A DNA stretch of 33,185 nt from SIG440 sp045586925 (GTDB taxonomy: Bacteria > Bacillota > Clostridia > Monoglobales > Monoglobaceae): contig JAZNBG010000010.1 in the NCBI GenBank assembly GCA_045586925.1, positions 1 through 33,185 on the forward strand, written 5' to 3'. Shown here piece after piece: positions 14,728 through 22,646 of this stretch. The translations under genes and the position numbers were made by a program. The notes beneath the pieces were generated by a model. It searched no databases and was not told where the DNA came from. It saw only the letters and a program-made list of their open reading frames with translations. Each line of letters opens with the position of its first letter. The stretch's first letter is position 1.

Positions 14728-16117
14728 TACATTAAACCGAAAAAAAGAGGAGCTTATTCCTGTTGAAAAAGGTGTGTTCCGCATGTATTCATGCGGTCCT
14801 ACAGTTTATAACTACTTCCATATCGGCAACGCACGCCCTTTTATCATATTTGACACCCTGCGCCGCTATCTTGAATACTGCGGTAACACAGTTTATTTTG
14901 TACAGAATTTTACTGATATTGATGATAAAATGATTAACAAGGCAAACGAGCTTGGCATCACAGTAAAGGAGCTTGCCGACCAATATATCGAGGAATACTT
15001 CAAGGATGCTGACGGTCTGGGCATCAAGCGTGCCACTGTTCACCCAAGAGCAACCGACAATATTGACGCAATTATTGAAATTGTCAAAGAGCTTGAAGAC
15101 AAGGGCTTTGCCTATAATGTTAATGGCGATGTATACTTTGCCGCAAAAAAATTTAAGGAATACGGCAAGTTGTCACACCAGCCCCTTGAAGATTTGGAAA
15201 GTGGGGCAAGAATTAATATAAACGAGGACAAGGAAGACCCAATGGACTTTGCTTTGTGGAAAAAACAAAAACCCGGTGAGCCTGCGTGGGAGAGTCCCTG
15301 GGGTATGGGCCGTCCCGGATGGCACATCGAATGTAGTGCTATGGCAAACAAGTTTCTTGCCAAGACCATTGATATTCACAGCGGTGGTCAGGACCTTATC
15401 TTCCCCCACCACGAAAATGAAATAGCACAAAGTGAATGTGCCCACGGTGTAACCTTTGCAAACTATTGGATGCACAATGGTTATATCAATGTTGACAACC
15501 GCAAAATGTCAAAATCCTTAGGCAATTTCTTTACCGTTCGTGAGATTGCGGCGGAATTTGATTATGAAGTTATCCGCTTCTTTATGCTGTCTGCACATTA
15601 CAGAAGTCCCATCAATTTCAGCAAGGATTTGATGGAATCTGCAAAGTCTGCTCTTGACAGAATTTATAACTGTCTTTCGGATATGCGTTTTCTGGCAGGA
15701 AACGCCGAAAGCCGTCCGGAATTTACCGATGCAGAAAAAGCCTTTATCGAAACACTTGATGCATTTAAGGCAAAATATATCGCCGCAATGGATGATGACC
15801 TTAACACCGCAGATGCAATTTCTGTTCTCTTTGAAATCGTATCCGAAGCAAATAAAAGCATCACTGCAACCTCTGGTTTTTCAAAGCAGGCAATCGAGCA
15901 TGCAATCAATATGCTGACAGAGCTTGGCGGTGTGCTTGGCTTGCTTCAAAAAAAAGACGAGGGAACAAACGACGAGGTTGACGCTATCTTAGAGGAACGT
16001 GCCAAAGCCCGTGCTGAAAAGAACTGGACAAAATCAGACGAGTTGCGTGATAAACTGAAGGAAATGGGCATAATAGTAAAAGATACCCCACAGGGTCAGC
16101 AGATAACAAAAGCATAG
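14714..16117 (+). CDS. cysS: Cysteinyl-tRNA synthetase
   Basis: A 467-residue class I aminoacyl-tRNA synthetase that charges tRNA-Cys. HIGN (36-39) is the HIGH signature. Zinc ligands are consistent with Cys27 (MYSCGPT), Cys207 (GWHIECSAM), His232 and Glu236 (HHENE). KMSKS is at 264-268. The C-terminal DALR-like helical domain ends in the usual KSDELRDKL segment. The start at 14714 is chosen because AAAAGGAG lies just upstream and the family begins at MKVFNT; the longer in-frame opening at 14543 only runs through cysE. It overlaps the end of cysE by 14 bases, so the two are translationally linked. The pairing of cysE, cysS and mrnC is a conserved Bacillota arrangement. Confidence 0.98.
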   Translation: MKVFNTLNRKKEELIPVEKGVFRMYSCGPTVYNYFHIGNARPFIIFDTLRRYLEYCGNTVYFVQNFTDIDDKMINKANELGITVKELADQYIEEYFKDADGLGIKRATVHPRATDNIDAIIEIVKELEDKGFAYNVNGDVYFAAKKFKEYGKLSHQPLEDLESGARININEDKEDPMDFALWKKQKPGEPAWESPWGMGRPGWHIECSAMANKFLAKTIDIHSGGQDLIFPHHENEIAQSECAHGVTFANYWMHNGYINVDNRKMSKSLGNFFTVREIAAEFDYEVIRFFMLSAHYRSPINFSKDLMESAKSALDRIYNCLSDMRFLAGNAESRPEFTDAEKAFIETLDAFKAKYIAAMDDDLNTADAISVLFEIVSEANKSITATSGFSKQAIEHAINMLTELGGVLGLLQKKDEGTNDEVDAILEERAKARAEKNWTKSDELRDKLKEMGIIVKDTPQGQQITKA

Positions 16118-16140
16118 AGCTTTTGTAAATCAATAAGTAA

Positions 16141-16254
16141 TAATGAATAAATAATAATGAAAAATTATGGCACAAATGCTTTGCAGTTGAATTTATAAAA
16201 ATCGCTTTGCGATTTTTACCGCAATTATTCATTATTCATCATTAATTATTCATT
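16141..16254. repeat. AT-rich miniature palindromic element between cysS and mrnC
   Basis: The gap contains imperfect terminal inverted repeats built from TAATGAATAA-like units (16141-16161) and their complements (16224-16254). Between them, nine-base arms AAAAATCGC/GCGATTTTT (16197-16205 with 16209-16217) form a perfect hairpin with a TTT loop. No open frame is present. It has the form of a short non-autonomous repeat element or a weak internal terminator. Dispersal in the genome cannot be tested here. Confidence 0.5.
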
Positions 16255-16269
16255 TAAAGGAACTTTTCT

Positions 16270-16674
16270 ATGCTTGATACTTTTTTAAAACAATTCGCCT
16301 TGGGCGAGAATGTCTCGCCCAAGCAATATTCCCCCCTTACCCTTGCATATATCGGGGATGCGGTTTATGAACTTTTTGTCCGCACATATCTTATAAAGGA
16401 TGCCAACTTTCCAGTAAACCGCCTTCATAAAGAAGCCATTCACCTTGTAAACGCCAAGGCACAGTCTGACCTTTATCAAAAAATAAAGGACAAGCTTACC
16501 GAGGAAGAGATGCAGATTTACAAACGCGGCAGGAACACTAATTCACATCCGCCAAAAAATGCAGATATGGTGGATTATAAATCAGCCACAGGAGTTGAGG
16601 CATTAATCGGATATCTCTACCTCATCGGGAATGACAGCCGTATTGCAGAATTACTTAACTATCTTATTGACTAA
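16270..16674 (+). CDS. mrnC: Mini-ribonuclease 3
   Basis: A 134-residue RNase III-like protein lacking the double-stranded-RNA-binding domain, the hallmark of MrnC, which matures 23S rRNA in Bacillota. The catalytic signature YIGDAVYELFVR holds Asp30 and Glu34; the second acidic cluster lies in the GVEALIGYLYL segment near the C-terminus. RGRNTNSHPPKNADMVDYKSATG is the conserved middle. Length is normal. The start is the ATG nine bases after AAAGG, directly beyond the AT-rich palindromic element. In many relatives rlmB and yacP follow; here a YitT-family membrane protein follows instead, so the conserved cluster is cut short after mrnC. Confidence 0.97.
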   Translation: MLDTFLKQFALGENVSPKQYSPLTLAYIGDAVYELFVRTYLIKDANFPVNRLHKEAIHLVNAKAQSDLYQKIKDKLTEEEMQIYKRGRNTNSHPPKNADMVDYKSATGVEALIGYLYLIGNDSRIAELLNYLID

Positions 16675-16720
16675 TTCACTCATAGCATTTTTACATATTT
16701 CAAAAAGGAGATTATTAAAA

Positions 16721-17557
16721 ATGCTTGCTGTGATCAAAAAATGTCTTTCTGTGCTCCTTGGCACATTTATTGTGGCAATGTCTTTGGATTTATTTTTAGT
16801 TCCTGCAGACATTGCGCCGGGCGGTCTGAGCGGAGTTGCAATAATACTTCATCACCTAGCCAATATCCCTGTAGGTCTTTCAATACTGTTCCTTAACATT
16901 CCCATATTTATATGGGCACTTCGGTATTTTGATGCAAAATTTTTATTTTCCTCGCTTTTTGGTATGATATCACTTTCAATTCTTACCGATGCTTTTGCGT
17001 GGATTAAACCCGTAACAGGTGATATGCTGCTTTCTGCCGTATATGGCGGTGCTCTTATGGGACTTGGCTTAGGTATAGTTTTTATCTCAGGTTCTACTAC
17101 CGGAGGAACAGACATAGCCGCACAGATACTGAAAAAACACTTCCCCTCAATTTCTGTTGGAAAGTTCGTTCTTATAATCGATGCCTTTATCGTAGCTCTG
17201 GCAGGGCTGACCTTTGGCAGATGGGAAATCATTCTTTATTCAGCTGTAGCTCTTTATATATGCACCTATATCATAGACCTTCTTGCAGAGGGCATTGATT
17301 TTGCCAAGGTGGCATATATTATTTCGGATAAACCCAAAAAAATTTCGTCCGAAATCTCTTCACAACTTGAGCGGGGAAGTACCGCCCTTTATGGCACATC
17401 ACACTACAGCGGTGCAGATAAAACAGTTTTGATGTGCGTGGTTAAAAAATATGAAATAAACAAGCTAAAAAGACTGATAAAAGATATAGACAAGGATGCC
17501 TTTGTAATCCTTTCCGACACCCGCGAGGTTCTTGGAAACGGATTTAAGGCACATTGA
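16721..17557 (+). CDS. YitT family membrane protein with DUF2179 domain
   Basis: A 278-residue protein with five or six membrane segments in the first 190 residues, in the two YitT repeats (VPADIAPGGLSGVAI and SGSTTGGTDIAAQIL). A C-terminal soluble domain of about 80 residues (VAYIISDKPKKI to GNGFK) corresponds to DUF2179, a ferredoxin-like fold. The family is widespread in Bacillota; its transport substrate or function is not established. The start at 16721 is chosen for the AAAAAGGAG site just upstream and because an in-frame ATG at 16631 lies within mrnC and would add an atypical N-terminus. It lies 46 bases after mrnC. The next gene starts 48 bases on; a TATAAT at 17568-17573 in that gap has only a poor -35. 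Confidence 0.94.
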   Translation: MLAVIKKCLSVLLGTFIVAMSLDLFLVPADIAPGGLSGVAIILHHLANIPVGLSILFLNIPIFIWALRYFDAKFLFSSLFGMISLSILTDAFAWIKPVTGDMLLSAVYGGALMGLGLGIVFISGSTTGGTDIAAQILKKHFPSISVGKFVLIIDAFIVALAGLTFGRWEIILYSAVALYICTYIIDLLAEGIDFAKVAYIISDKPKKISSEISSQLERGSTALYGTSHYSGADKTVLMCVVKKYEINKLKRLIKDIDKDAFVILSDTREVLGNGFKAH

Positions 17558-17605
17558 TAAAACAGAATATAATTAACATTTTATATACAACGGAGGCACA
17601 AAGCA

Positions 17606-18451
17606 ATGAGCAACAAAAAATGCAATCTTAAACTTTCTGCCGCTAACATCCGCAAAATGGCACTTGAGGCAATTCACAGTGCCAAGGCAGGTCATCCCGG
17701 CGGATCCCTTTCGGCTGCAGATATTCTGACATACCTTTATATGTCCGAAATGAACATCGACCCCCAAAACCCCAAAGACCCCAACCGTGACAGATTTGTT
17801 CTTTCAAAGGGTCATGCAGCACCCGGTCTTTATGGAGCATTGGCAGAAAAAGGTTTTATCCCCAAAGAAGATATCAAAACCTTCCGCCATGCAGAAAGCT
17901 ATCTGCAAGGTCATCCTGATATGAAGGGTGTGCCCGGCGTTGATATGTCAACAGGCTCGCTTGGTCAGGGTATCAGTGCTGCCTGCGGAATTGCTCTCGC
18001 CGGCAAGCTGGATAATAAAGATTACCGCGTTTATACAATTCTTGGTGATGGCGAATGTGAAGAAGGTCAGGTCTGGGAGGCAGCAATGTTTGCGGCTCAC
18101 TATAAGCTGGATAACCTGACTGCATTTCTTGATTTCAACGGGCTTCAGATTGACGGTGACATCCGTGAGGTTATGAATCCTACCCCCTTTGACAAAAAAT
18201 TTGAAGCATTTAACTGGAATGTAATAACAATTGATGGTCACGATTTTGAGCAAATCGCAAATGCGATTGAGGCTGCAAAGGCTTGCAAAGACAAACCCAC
18301 AATTATTATTGCAAACACCATCAAAGGTAAAGGTGTGTCATATATGGAAAATCAGGCAGGCTGGCACGGCAATGCTCCCTCTGACGAGCAGTATGAAATT
18401 GCAATAAGCGAGCTTGACCAATACATAAAATCTTTGGGAGGTGCATGCTAA
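17606..18451 (+). CDS. Transketolase, N-terminal (TPP-binding) subunit
   Basis: A 281-residue protein equal to the N-terminal half of transketolase. GHPGGSLS and KGHAAPGLYG are the thiamine diphosphate-region motifs. GDGECEEGQVWEAAMFA with the Asn of the following DFNGLQIDG is the metal/TPP motif. IANTIKGKGVSYME closes the domain. Transketolase transfers two-carbon ketol units in the non-oxidative pentose phosphate pathway; split genes of this type are common in anaerobes and archaea. The CGGAGG site is well placed. Its stop TAA shares one base with the ATG of the C-terminal subunit gene (TAATG), so the halves are made together. Both halves look complete, so this is a true split enzyme, not a frameshift. 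Confidence 0.96.
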   Translation: MSNKKCNLKLSAANIRKMALEAIHSAKAGHPGGSLSAADILTYLYMSEMNIDPQNPKDPNRDRFVLSKGHAAPGLYGALAEKGFIPKEDIKTFRHAESYLQGHPDMKGVPGVDMSTGSLGQGISAACGIALAGKLDNKDYRVYTILGDGECEEGQVWEAAMFAAHYKLDNLTAFLDFNGLQIDGDIREVMNPTPFDKKFEAFNWNVITIDGHDFEQIANAIEAAKACKDKPTIIIANTIKGKGVSYMENQAGWHGNAPSDEQYEIAISELDQYIKSLGGAC

Positions 18452-19398
18452 TGTATACAATTGGAGAAAAAAAGGCAACCCGTGAAAGCTACGGTGCTGC
18501 CCTTGCAGAATTTGGCAGTGACGAAAGAATTGTCGTTTTGGATGCTGACCTTTCAAAATCAACTAAAACAGAAACCTTTAAAAAAGCATATCCCGATAGA
18601 TTTATCAACTGTGGCATTGCCGAGGGCAATATGATGGCTGTTGCTGCAGGTATGGCAAGCTGTGGCAAGATTGTATTTGCCAGCTCTTTTGCTATGTTTG
18701 CGGCAGGCAGAGCCTTTGAACAGGTAAGAAACTCTATCGGTTATCCCAATCTTAACGTAAAAATCGGTGCAACACACGCAGGTATCTCGGTTGGCGAAGA
18801 CGGAGCTACTCACCAATGTCTTGAGGATATCGGCATTATGCGTACAATCCCTAATATGGTAATTTTAAATCCTGCCGATGCAACAGAAGCACGTTTGGCG
18901 GTAAAGGCAGCAATTGACTATAACGGACCTGTGTACTTGCGTTTTGGCAGACTTGCTGTTCCCACTATATTTGGCGAAGACTATAAGTTTGAAATTGGCA
19001 AGGGTGTACAGCTTGCCGACGGTAAGGATGTAACCATTGTTGCAACAGGACTTATGATACCCTATGCGCTGGAGGCAAAAACAGCTCTTGCAGAAATCGG
19101 CATTGACGCAAGAGTAATCAATATCCATACAATCAAGCCCATTGACCGTGACATCATCATCAAGGCCGCAAAAGAAACCGGCGCAATTGTCACCGCCGAA
19201 GAACATAACATTATTGGCGGTCTTGGCTCAGCCGTTGCAGAAGTTCTGGCAGAAGGCTGTCCTGTTCCTATGGAACGCATTGGCACTCAGGATGTATTTG
19301 GACGTTCAGGCGTGCCTGCCAAACTCTTTGAAATCTATGGTCTTGACACCAAAACAATAGTCGAAAAAGCAAAGGCTGTAATTGCAAGAAAGAAATAG
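18451..19398 (+). CDS. Transketolase, C-terminal (pyrimidine-binding) subunit
   Basis: A 315-residue protein covering the pyrimidine-binding and C-terminal domains of transketolase. It has VLDADLSKSTKT, the catalytic Glu in CGIAEGNMMAVAAGMA, the aromatic region FASSFAMFAAGRAFEQVR, and H-AGISVGEDGATHQCLEDI. The C-terminal domain has TAEEHNIIGGLGSAVAE. It pairs with the preceding subunit to form the active enzyme. The ATG at 18451 is preferred over the one at 18445 because GGGAGG at 18436-18441 is nine bases away from the former and only three from the latter. DXS-type enzymes share this fold, but the split layout and length match transketolase. The cysK gene follows after 37 bases. Confidence 0.96.
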   Translation: MYTIGEKKATRESYGAALAEFGSDERIVVLDADLSKSTKTETFKKAYPDRFINCGIAEGNMMAVAAGMASCGKIVFASSFAMFAAGRAFEQVRNSIGYPNLNVKIGATHAGISVGEDGATHQCLEDIGIMRTIPNMVILNPADATEARLAVKAAIDYNGPVYLRFGRLAVPTIFGEDYKFEIGKGVQLADGKDVTIVATGLMIPYALEAKTALAEIGIDARVINIHTIKPIDRDIIIKAAKETGAIVTAEEHNIIGGLGSAVAEVLAEGCPVPMERIGTQDVFGRSGVPAKLFEIYGLDTKTIVEKAKAVIARKK

Positions 19399-19435
19399 TT
19401 TTTACATAATTTTAACGCAAAAGGAGCATTAATAT

Positions 19436-20365
19436 ATGAAAATCTATTCTTCAATCTCTGACCTTATTGGTGCAACTCCCTTGATGGAGATTAAAAACTA
19501 CAGCAAAGCTTGTAATTTAAACACTCCACTCCTTGCAAAACTGGAATATTTCAACCCTGCAGGCAGTGCCAAGGACAGAATTGCAAAAGCTATGCTTGAA
19601 GATGCTGAAAAATCAGGAAAGCTATTTCCAGACTCGGTAATAATTGAGCCTACAAGCGGCAACACAGGCATTGGTCTTGCGGCAGTTGCCGCCTCGAAGG
19701 GTTACAAAACAGTATTTACAATGCCCGAAACAATGAGTGTTGAACGCCGCAAGTTGCTGGCAGCATACGGTGCTGAAATCGTGCTTACAGATGGCTCTTT
19801 GGGTATGAGCGGTGCAATTGCCAAAGCAAACGAACTTGTAAAGGAAATTAATCACAGTTTTATTCCTTCACAATTTGAAAACCCTGCCAACCCATCGGCA
19901 CACTACGATACAACAGGCCCTGAAATATGGGATGATACAGACGGCAGAGTTGACGTATTTATTGCAGGTGTGGGCACAGGTGGAACGATAAGCGGGACAG
20001 GTAAATTCCTTAAAGAGCAAAATCCCGACGCGAAAATAATTGCCGTTGAACCCAAAAATTCGCCCCTCTTGTCAGAAGGCAGAGCCGGCAGCCACGGACT
20101 ACAGGGAATAGGTGCAAATTTTGTTCCAAATACCCTTGACAAATCAGTTCTTGACGAGATAATAACCGTCACCGAAGATGATGCATATGCATCTGCACGC
20201 CTTATGGCAAAGCATGAAGGCATCCTTGTGGGAATATCCTCGGGTGCCGCACTCCACGCCGCAACCGAAGTTGCAAAACGCCCCAATATGCAGGGCAAAA
20301 CAATCGTTGTTCTTCTCCCCGACACGGGCGAGCGATATATGTCAACTGACTTATTTAAACAATGA
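19436..20365 (+). CDS. cysK: Cysteine synthase (O-acetylserine sulfhydrylase)
   Basis: A 309-residue fold-type II PLP enzyme that makes cysteine from O-acetylserine and sulfide. The PLP Lys46 lies in NPAGSAKDRIA. The substrate loop TSGNTGIGLA, the phosphate-binding GTGGTISGTGKF, and the C-terminal SSGAALHAA and LPDTGERYMST motifs are all intact. It uses the acetylserine made by CysE, encoded 5 kb upstream in the same direction. The AAGGAG site is ten bases before the ATG. Cystathionine beta-synthase-type relatives share the fold, but length and motifs fit CysK. It is followed after only 15 bases by the first of two alpha/beta hydrolase genes, so co-transcription is likely. Confidence 0.97.
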   Translation: MKIYSSISDLIGATPLMEIKNYSKACNLNTPLLAKLEYFNPAGSAKDRIAKAMLEDAEKSGKLFPDSVIIEPTSGNTGIGLAAVAASKGYKTVFTMPETMSVERRKLLAAYGAEIVLTDGSLGMSGAIAKANELVKEINHSFIPSQFENPANPSAHYDTTGPEIWDDTDGRVDVFIAGVGTGGTISGTGKFLKEQNPDAKIIAVEPKNSPLLSEGRAGSHGLQGIGANFVPNTLDKSVLDEIITVTEDDAYASARLMAKHEGILVGISSGAALHAATEVAKRPNMQGKTIVVLLPDTGERYMSTDLFKQ

Positions 20366-20380
20366 AAGGACCCAGAATTT

Positions 20381-21115
20381 ATGGAAACAGAAAAATCTTT
20401 ATGGAATGGTTTTGAATGTCTTAATTTTAAGTTTGAAGACCGTGATGCCTGCATTGTTTTTCCCGAAGGTGAGAAATGCGGCAAATGGCTTCTTAAAACC
20501 GAATTTTTTAATGCATTCCCCTACCTTGAAATTGAAATGTTAAAGCGCGGCTGGTGCGTTGCATTTGTAAAGAACGCTACTCTGTGGGGTCTGGATGAAG
20601 ACCTTGACCTGAAAGCCCGCTTTGCAGACTACTTAAGCAAGGAATTTGGTCTTTATGAAAAGTGCGTACCTGTTGGTATGAGCTGCGGCGGTCTTATTGC
20701 AGCAAGATTTGCAATAAAATATCCCCAGTATATATCCTGTCTTTATCTTGACGCACCTGTTCTTAACCTGCTTTCCTATCCGGGAGGCTTTGGTGACGCA
20801 GAGCTCTCATCCGACAATGAATATATTAAATTCCAAACTCAAGCAGGCATTACCCACACACAGTTGCTTTCATACCGTGAGCATCCCATTGACAAGGTTG
20901 ATGTTCTTCTTGAAAACAATATTCCCGTTATGATGGTTGCAGGTGACTCTGACAAGGTTGTTCCCTATCACGAAAACGGTGCAATTCTTGAAAAACAATA
21001 CAAAGAAAAGGGCGGTTGCATTAAGGTTATTATAAAACCAGACTGCGACCATCATCCACACAGCCTTGAAGATTCTACCCCGAGTGCAGATTTTATTCTG
21101 GCACACGCAGAATAG
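20381..21115 (+). CDS. Alpha/beta hydrolase, first tandem copy
   Basis: A 244-residue alpha/beta-hydrolase-fold protein of the small peptidase or esterase type; substrate unknown. The nucleophile elbow is G99-M-S101-C-G103. The acid is Asp191 in GDSDKVVPYHENG, and the catalytic His is among H224, H225 and H227 in the C-terminal DCDHHPHSL segment. There is no signal peptide, so it is cytoplasmic. The N-terminal part (SLWNGFECLNFKFEDRDACIVFP) is a short beta region. It has GAAAGG before the ATG and starts 15 bases after cysK. A second copy, roughly two-thirds identical by eye, follows 36 bases later with the same motifs. Tandem duplication followed by divergence around residues 135-160 is the likely history. 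The position after cysK does not by itself give a thiol-related role. Confidence 0.88.
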   Translation: METEKSLWNGFECLNFKFEDRDACIVFPEGEKCGKWLLKTEFFNAFPYLEIEMLKRGWCVAFVKNATLWGLDEDLDLKARFADYLSKEFGLYEKCVPVGMSCGGLIAARFAIKYPQYISCLYLDAPVLNLLSYPGGFGDAELSSDNEYIKFQTQAGITHTQLLSYREHPIDKVDVLLENNIPVMMVAGDSDKVVPYHENGAILEKQYKEKGGCIKVIIKPDCDHHPHSLEDSTPSADFILAHAE

Positions 21116-21151
21116 TATAATAAAGTTACATAATGAAAGGATTTAATCACT

Positions 21152-21880
21152 ATGGAAACAACAAAATCTCTTTACAACGGTTTTGAACGTCTTGACTTTA
21201 AATTTGAAGACAGAGAAGCAATCCTTATTCTTCCCGAAGAAGGAAAAAAATGTGGAAAATGGTTACTTAAAACAGAATACTTTGCCGCATTCCAAAACTT
21301 TGAAATGGAAATGGTAAAGCGTGGCTGGTGCGTTGCATACATAAAAAACATCACACGCTGGTGTCTTGACGAAGACCTTGACCTGAAAGCCCGTTTTGCA
21401 GACTTTTTAAGCAAGGAATTCGGTCTTTACAAAAAGTGCGTGCCCGTTGGTATGAGCTGTGGTGGTCTTATCGGCACAAAGTTTGCAGCAAAATATCCCG
21501 AATATGTTTCCTGTCTTTATCTTGATGCGCCCGTACTTAACTTTCTTTCCTGCCCGGCAGGAGTAGGTGATGCAACAGATATGCTGTTTGAAGAATTTAA
21601 GAATGCAACAGGAATGACCCTTTCACAGCTCCTTTCATACCGTGAACATCCAATAGACAAGATGCATATTCTTCTTGAAAATAATATTCCGATTATGCTT
21701 GTTGTGGGTGATTCTGACCCGGTTGTTCCCTATCACGAAAACGGCGCTGTGCTCGAAAAATTCTATAAGGAAAACGGTGGAACAATCGAAGTTATCATAA
21801 AACCCGGATGCGAGCATCATCCTCATGGTCTTGATGATAATACTCCTATCATTGACTTTGTTCTGGCACACGCAGAATAA
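21152..21880 (+). CDS. Alpha/beta hydrolase, second tandem copy
   Basis: A 242-residue paralogue of the preceding gene with the same architecture: nucleophile elbow GMSCGG, acid in GDSDPVVPYHENG, and His in the CEHHPHGL segment. Differences cluster in the cap-like middle region (NFLSCPAGVGDATDMLFEEF), which often sets substrate choice. No signal peptide is seen. The ribosome site GAAAGGA resembles that of the first copy. It is the last gene of the plus-strand run and ends 10 bases before a perfect terminator hairpin. Both copies keep the full triad, so both are probably active with different specificities. Confidence 0.88.
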   Translation: METTKSLYNGFERLDFKFEDREAILILPEEGKKCGKWLLKTEYFAAFQNFEMEMVKRGWCVAYIKNITRWCLDEDLDLKARFADFLSKEFGLYKKCVPVGMSCGGLIGTKFAAKYPEYVSCLYLDAPVLNFLSCPAGVGDATDMLFEEFKNATGMTLSQLLSYREHPIDKMHILLENNIPIMLVVGDSDPVVPYHENGAVLEKFYKENGGTIEVIIKPGCEHHPHGLDDNTPIIDFVLAHAE

Positions 21881-21890
21881 TTTATCTATC

Positions 21891-21925
21891 AAAAAGTGGT
21901 CGATTATCCATCGACCACTTTTTTT
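21891..21925. terminator. Perfect bidirectional terminator after the tandem hydrolases
   Basis: A perfect 14-bp stem pairs 21891-21904 with 21910-21923 around a five-base loop, with A and T runs on the outer sides. The converging PHP gene stops at 21928, so it can end transcription from both sides. Confidence 0.93.
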
Positions 21926-21927
21926 AA

Positions 21928-22611
21928 TTATAAACTAACAAGATGACCACCAATAGTCATTTTATATTTTCCGCTTTTTAAAGCTTTTGCTACGTCATAT
22001 GAATTCTTCAATGGTTTTTTTGTCAGTATTCCGCACAAACACTCCTGACCATAGTGGTGAAAATCACTTCCGCAAGTCACAACCATATTGTTATCACGTG
22101 CATATTTTGCCGCCAGACCTATGCGGGAATTATGGTTTGGGTGCATATTAAAAGCCTCAATGCCATCTAAAGATTCAGGATTGACTTTTTCCATTTTGTC
22201 ACGAAATGGATGCGCCTGTATGATAAGATTTCTTTCATTTTTATATTCGCGGTAAAAATTATCAATTCCATAGGGCAACAATTTATATACATCAATCAAA
22301 TCTTCGGGACATATTCCAAAAATAAGATAATCATTGTTATTCTCTGTAAACCTTATCTCCGCACCCAAAATTACATTTAAGCCAATCAAGGACCCTTCTT
22401 CAGCACACTTATAATAATCCTCCAAGTACCACTTTATCTTTTCTTCATCGGTTTCTCCCTGAAGCTTGGATGTAATAAAGTGGTTGGTAATCACCAAGCT
22501 GTCATACCCGTTTTCCAGATATATCCGTGCTAGCTCCTTCGGGTCAATATCACTGCATCCACTAACCGGGCTTGTATGTGTATGTAATTCTGTCTTATAA
22601 AACTTCTTCAT
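21928..22611 (-). CDS. PHP-domain metal-dependent phosphoesterase
   Basis: A 227-residue PHP (polymerase and histidinol phosphatase) domain protein. Metal-binding motifs are ELHTHTSPVSG (His10, His12), ITNH in the segment near residue 40, IQAHPFRDK, and CGSDFHHYGQ near the C-terminus. Such proteins hydrolyse phosphomonoesters or phosphodiesters using a cluster of metal ions; the substrate here is unknown. The overall type is closest to stand-alone PHP proteins such as the TrpH/RNase AM-like and YciV groups, not the polymerase-fused form. There is no signal peptide. It is the last gene of the long minus-strand run, 35 bases after a GDPD gene, and ends beside the shared terminator. Confidence 0.9.
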   Translation of the reverse strand: MKKFYKTELHTHTSPVSGCSDIDPKELARIYLENGYDSLVITNHFITSKLQGETDEEKIKWYLEDYYKCAEEGSLIGLNVILGAEIRFTENNNDYLIFGICPEDLIDVYKLLPYGIDNFYREYKNERNLIIQAHPFRDKMEKVNPESLDGIEAFNMHPNHNSRIGLAAKYARDNNMVVTCGSDFHHYGQECLCGILTKKPLKNSYDVAKALKSGKYKMTIGGHLVSL

Positions 22612-22646
22612 TTTTTACCCTCTAATCATTTATACCCGCATATATA

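Noticed and set aside
14227..14784. 185-residue minus-strand open frame opposite cysE and the start of cysS
   Set aside because: Shadow of hexapeptide-repeat coding sequence; no recognisable domain.
17606..19398. Transketolase broken by a frameshift
   Set aside because: Each half has its own ribosome site and complete domains; split transketolase is a known natural arrangement.
19903..20484. 193-residue minus-strand open frame across cysK and the first hydrolase
   Set aside because: Antisense shadow; it crosses two real genes on the other strand and has no promoter or ribosome site.
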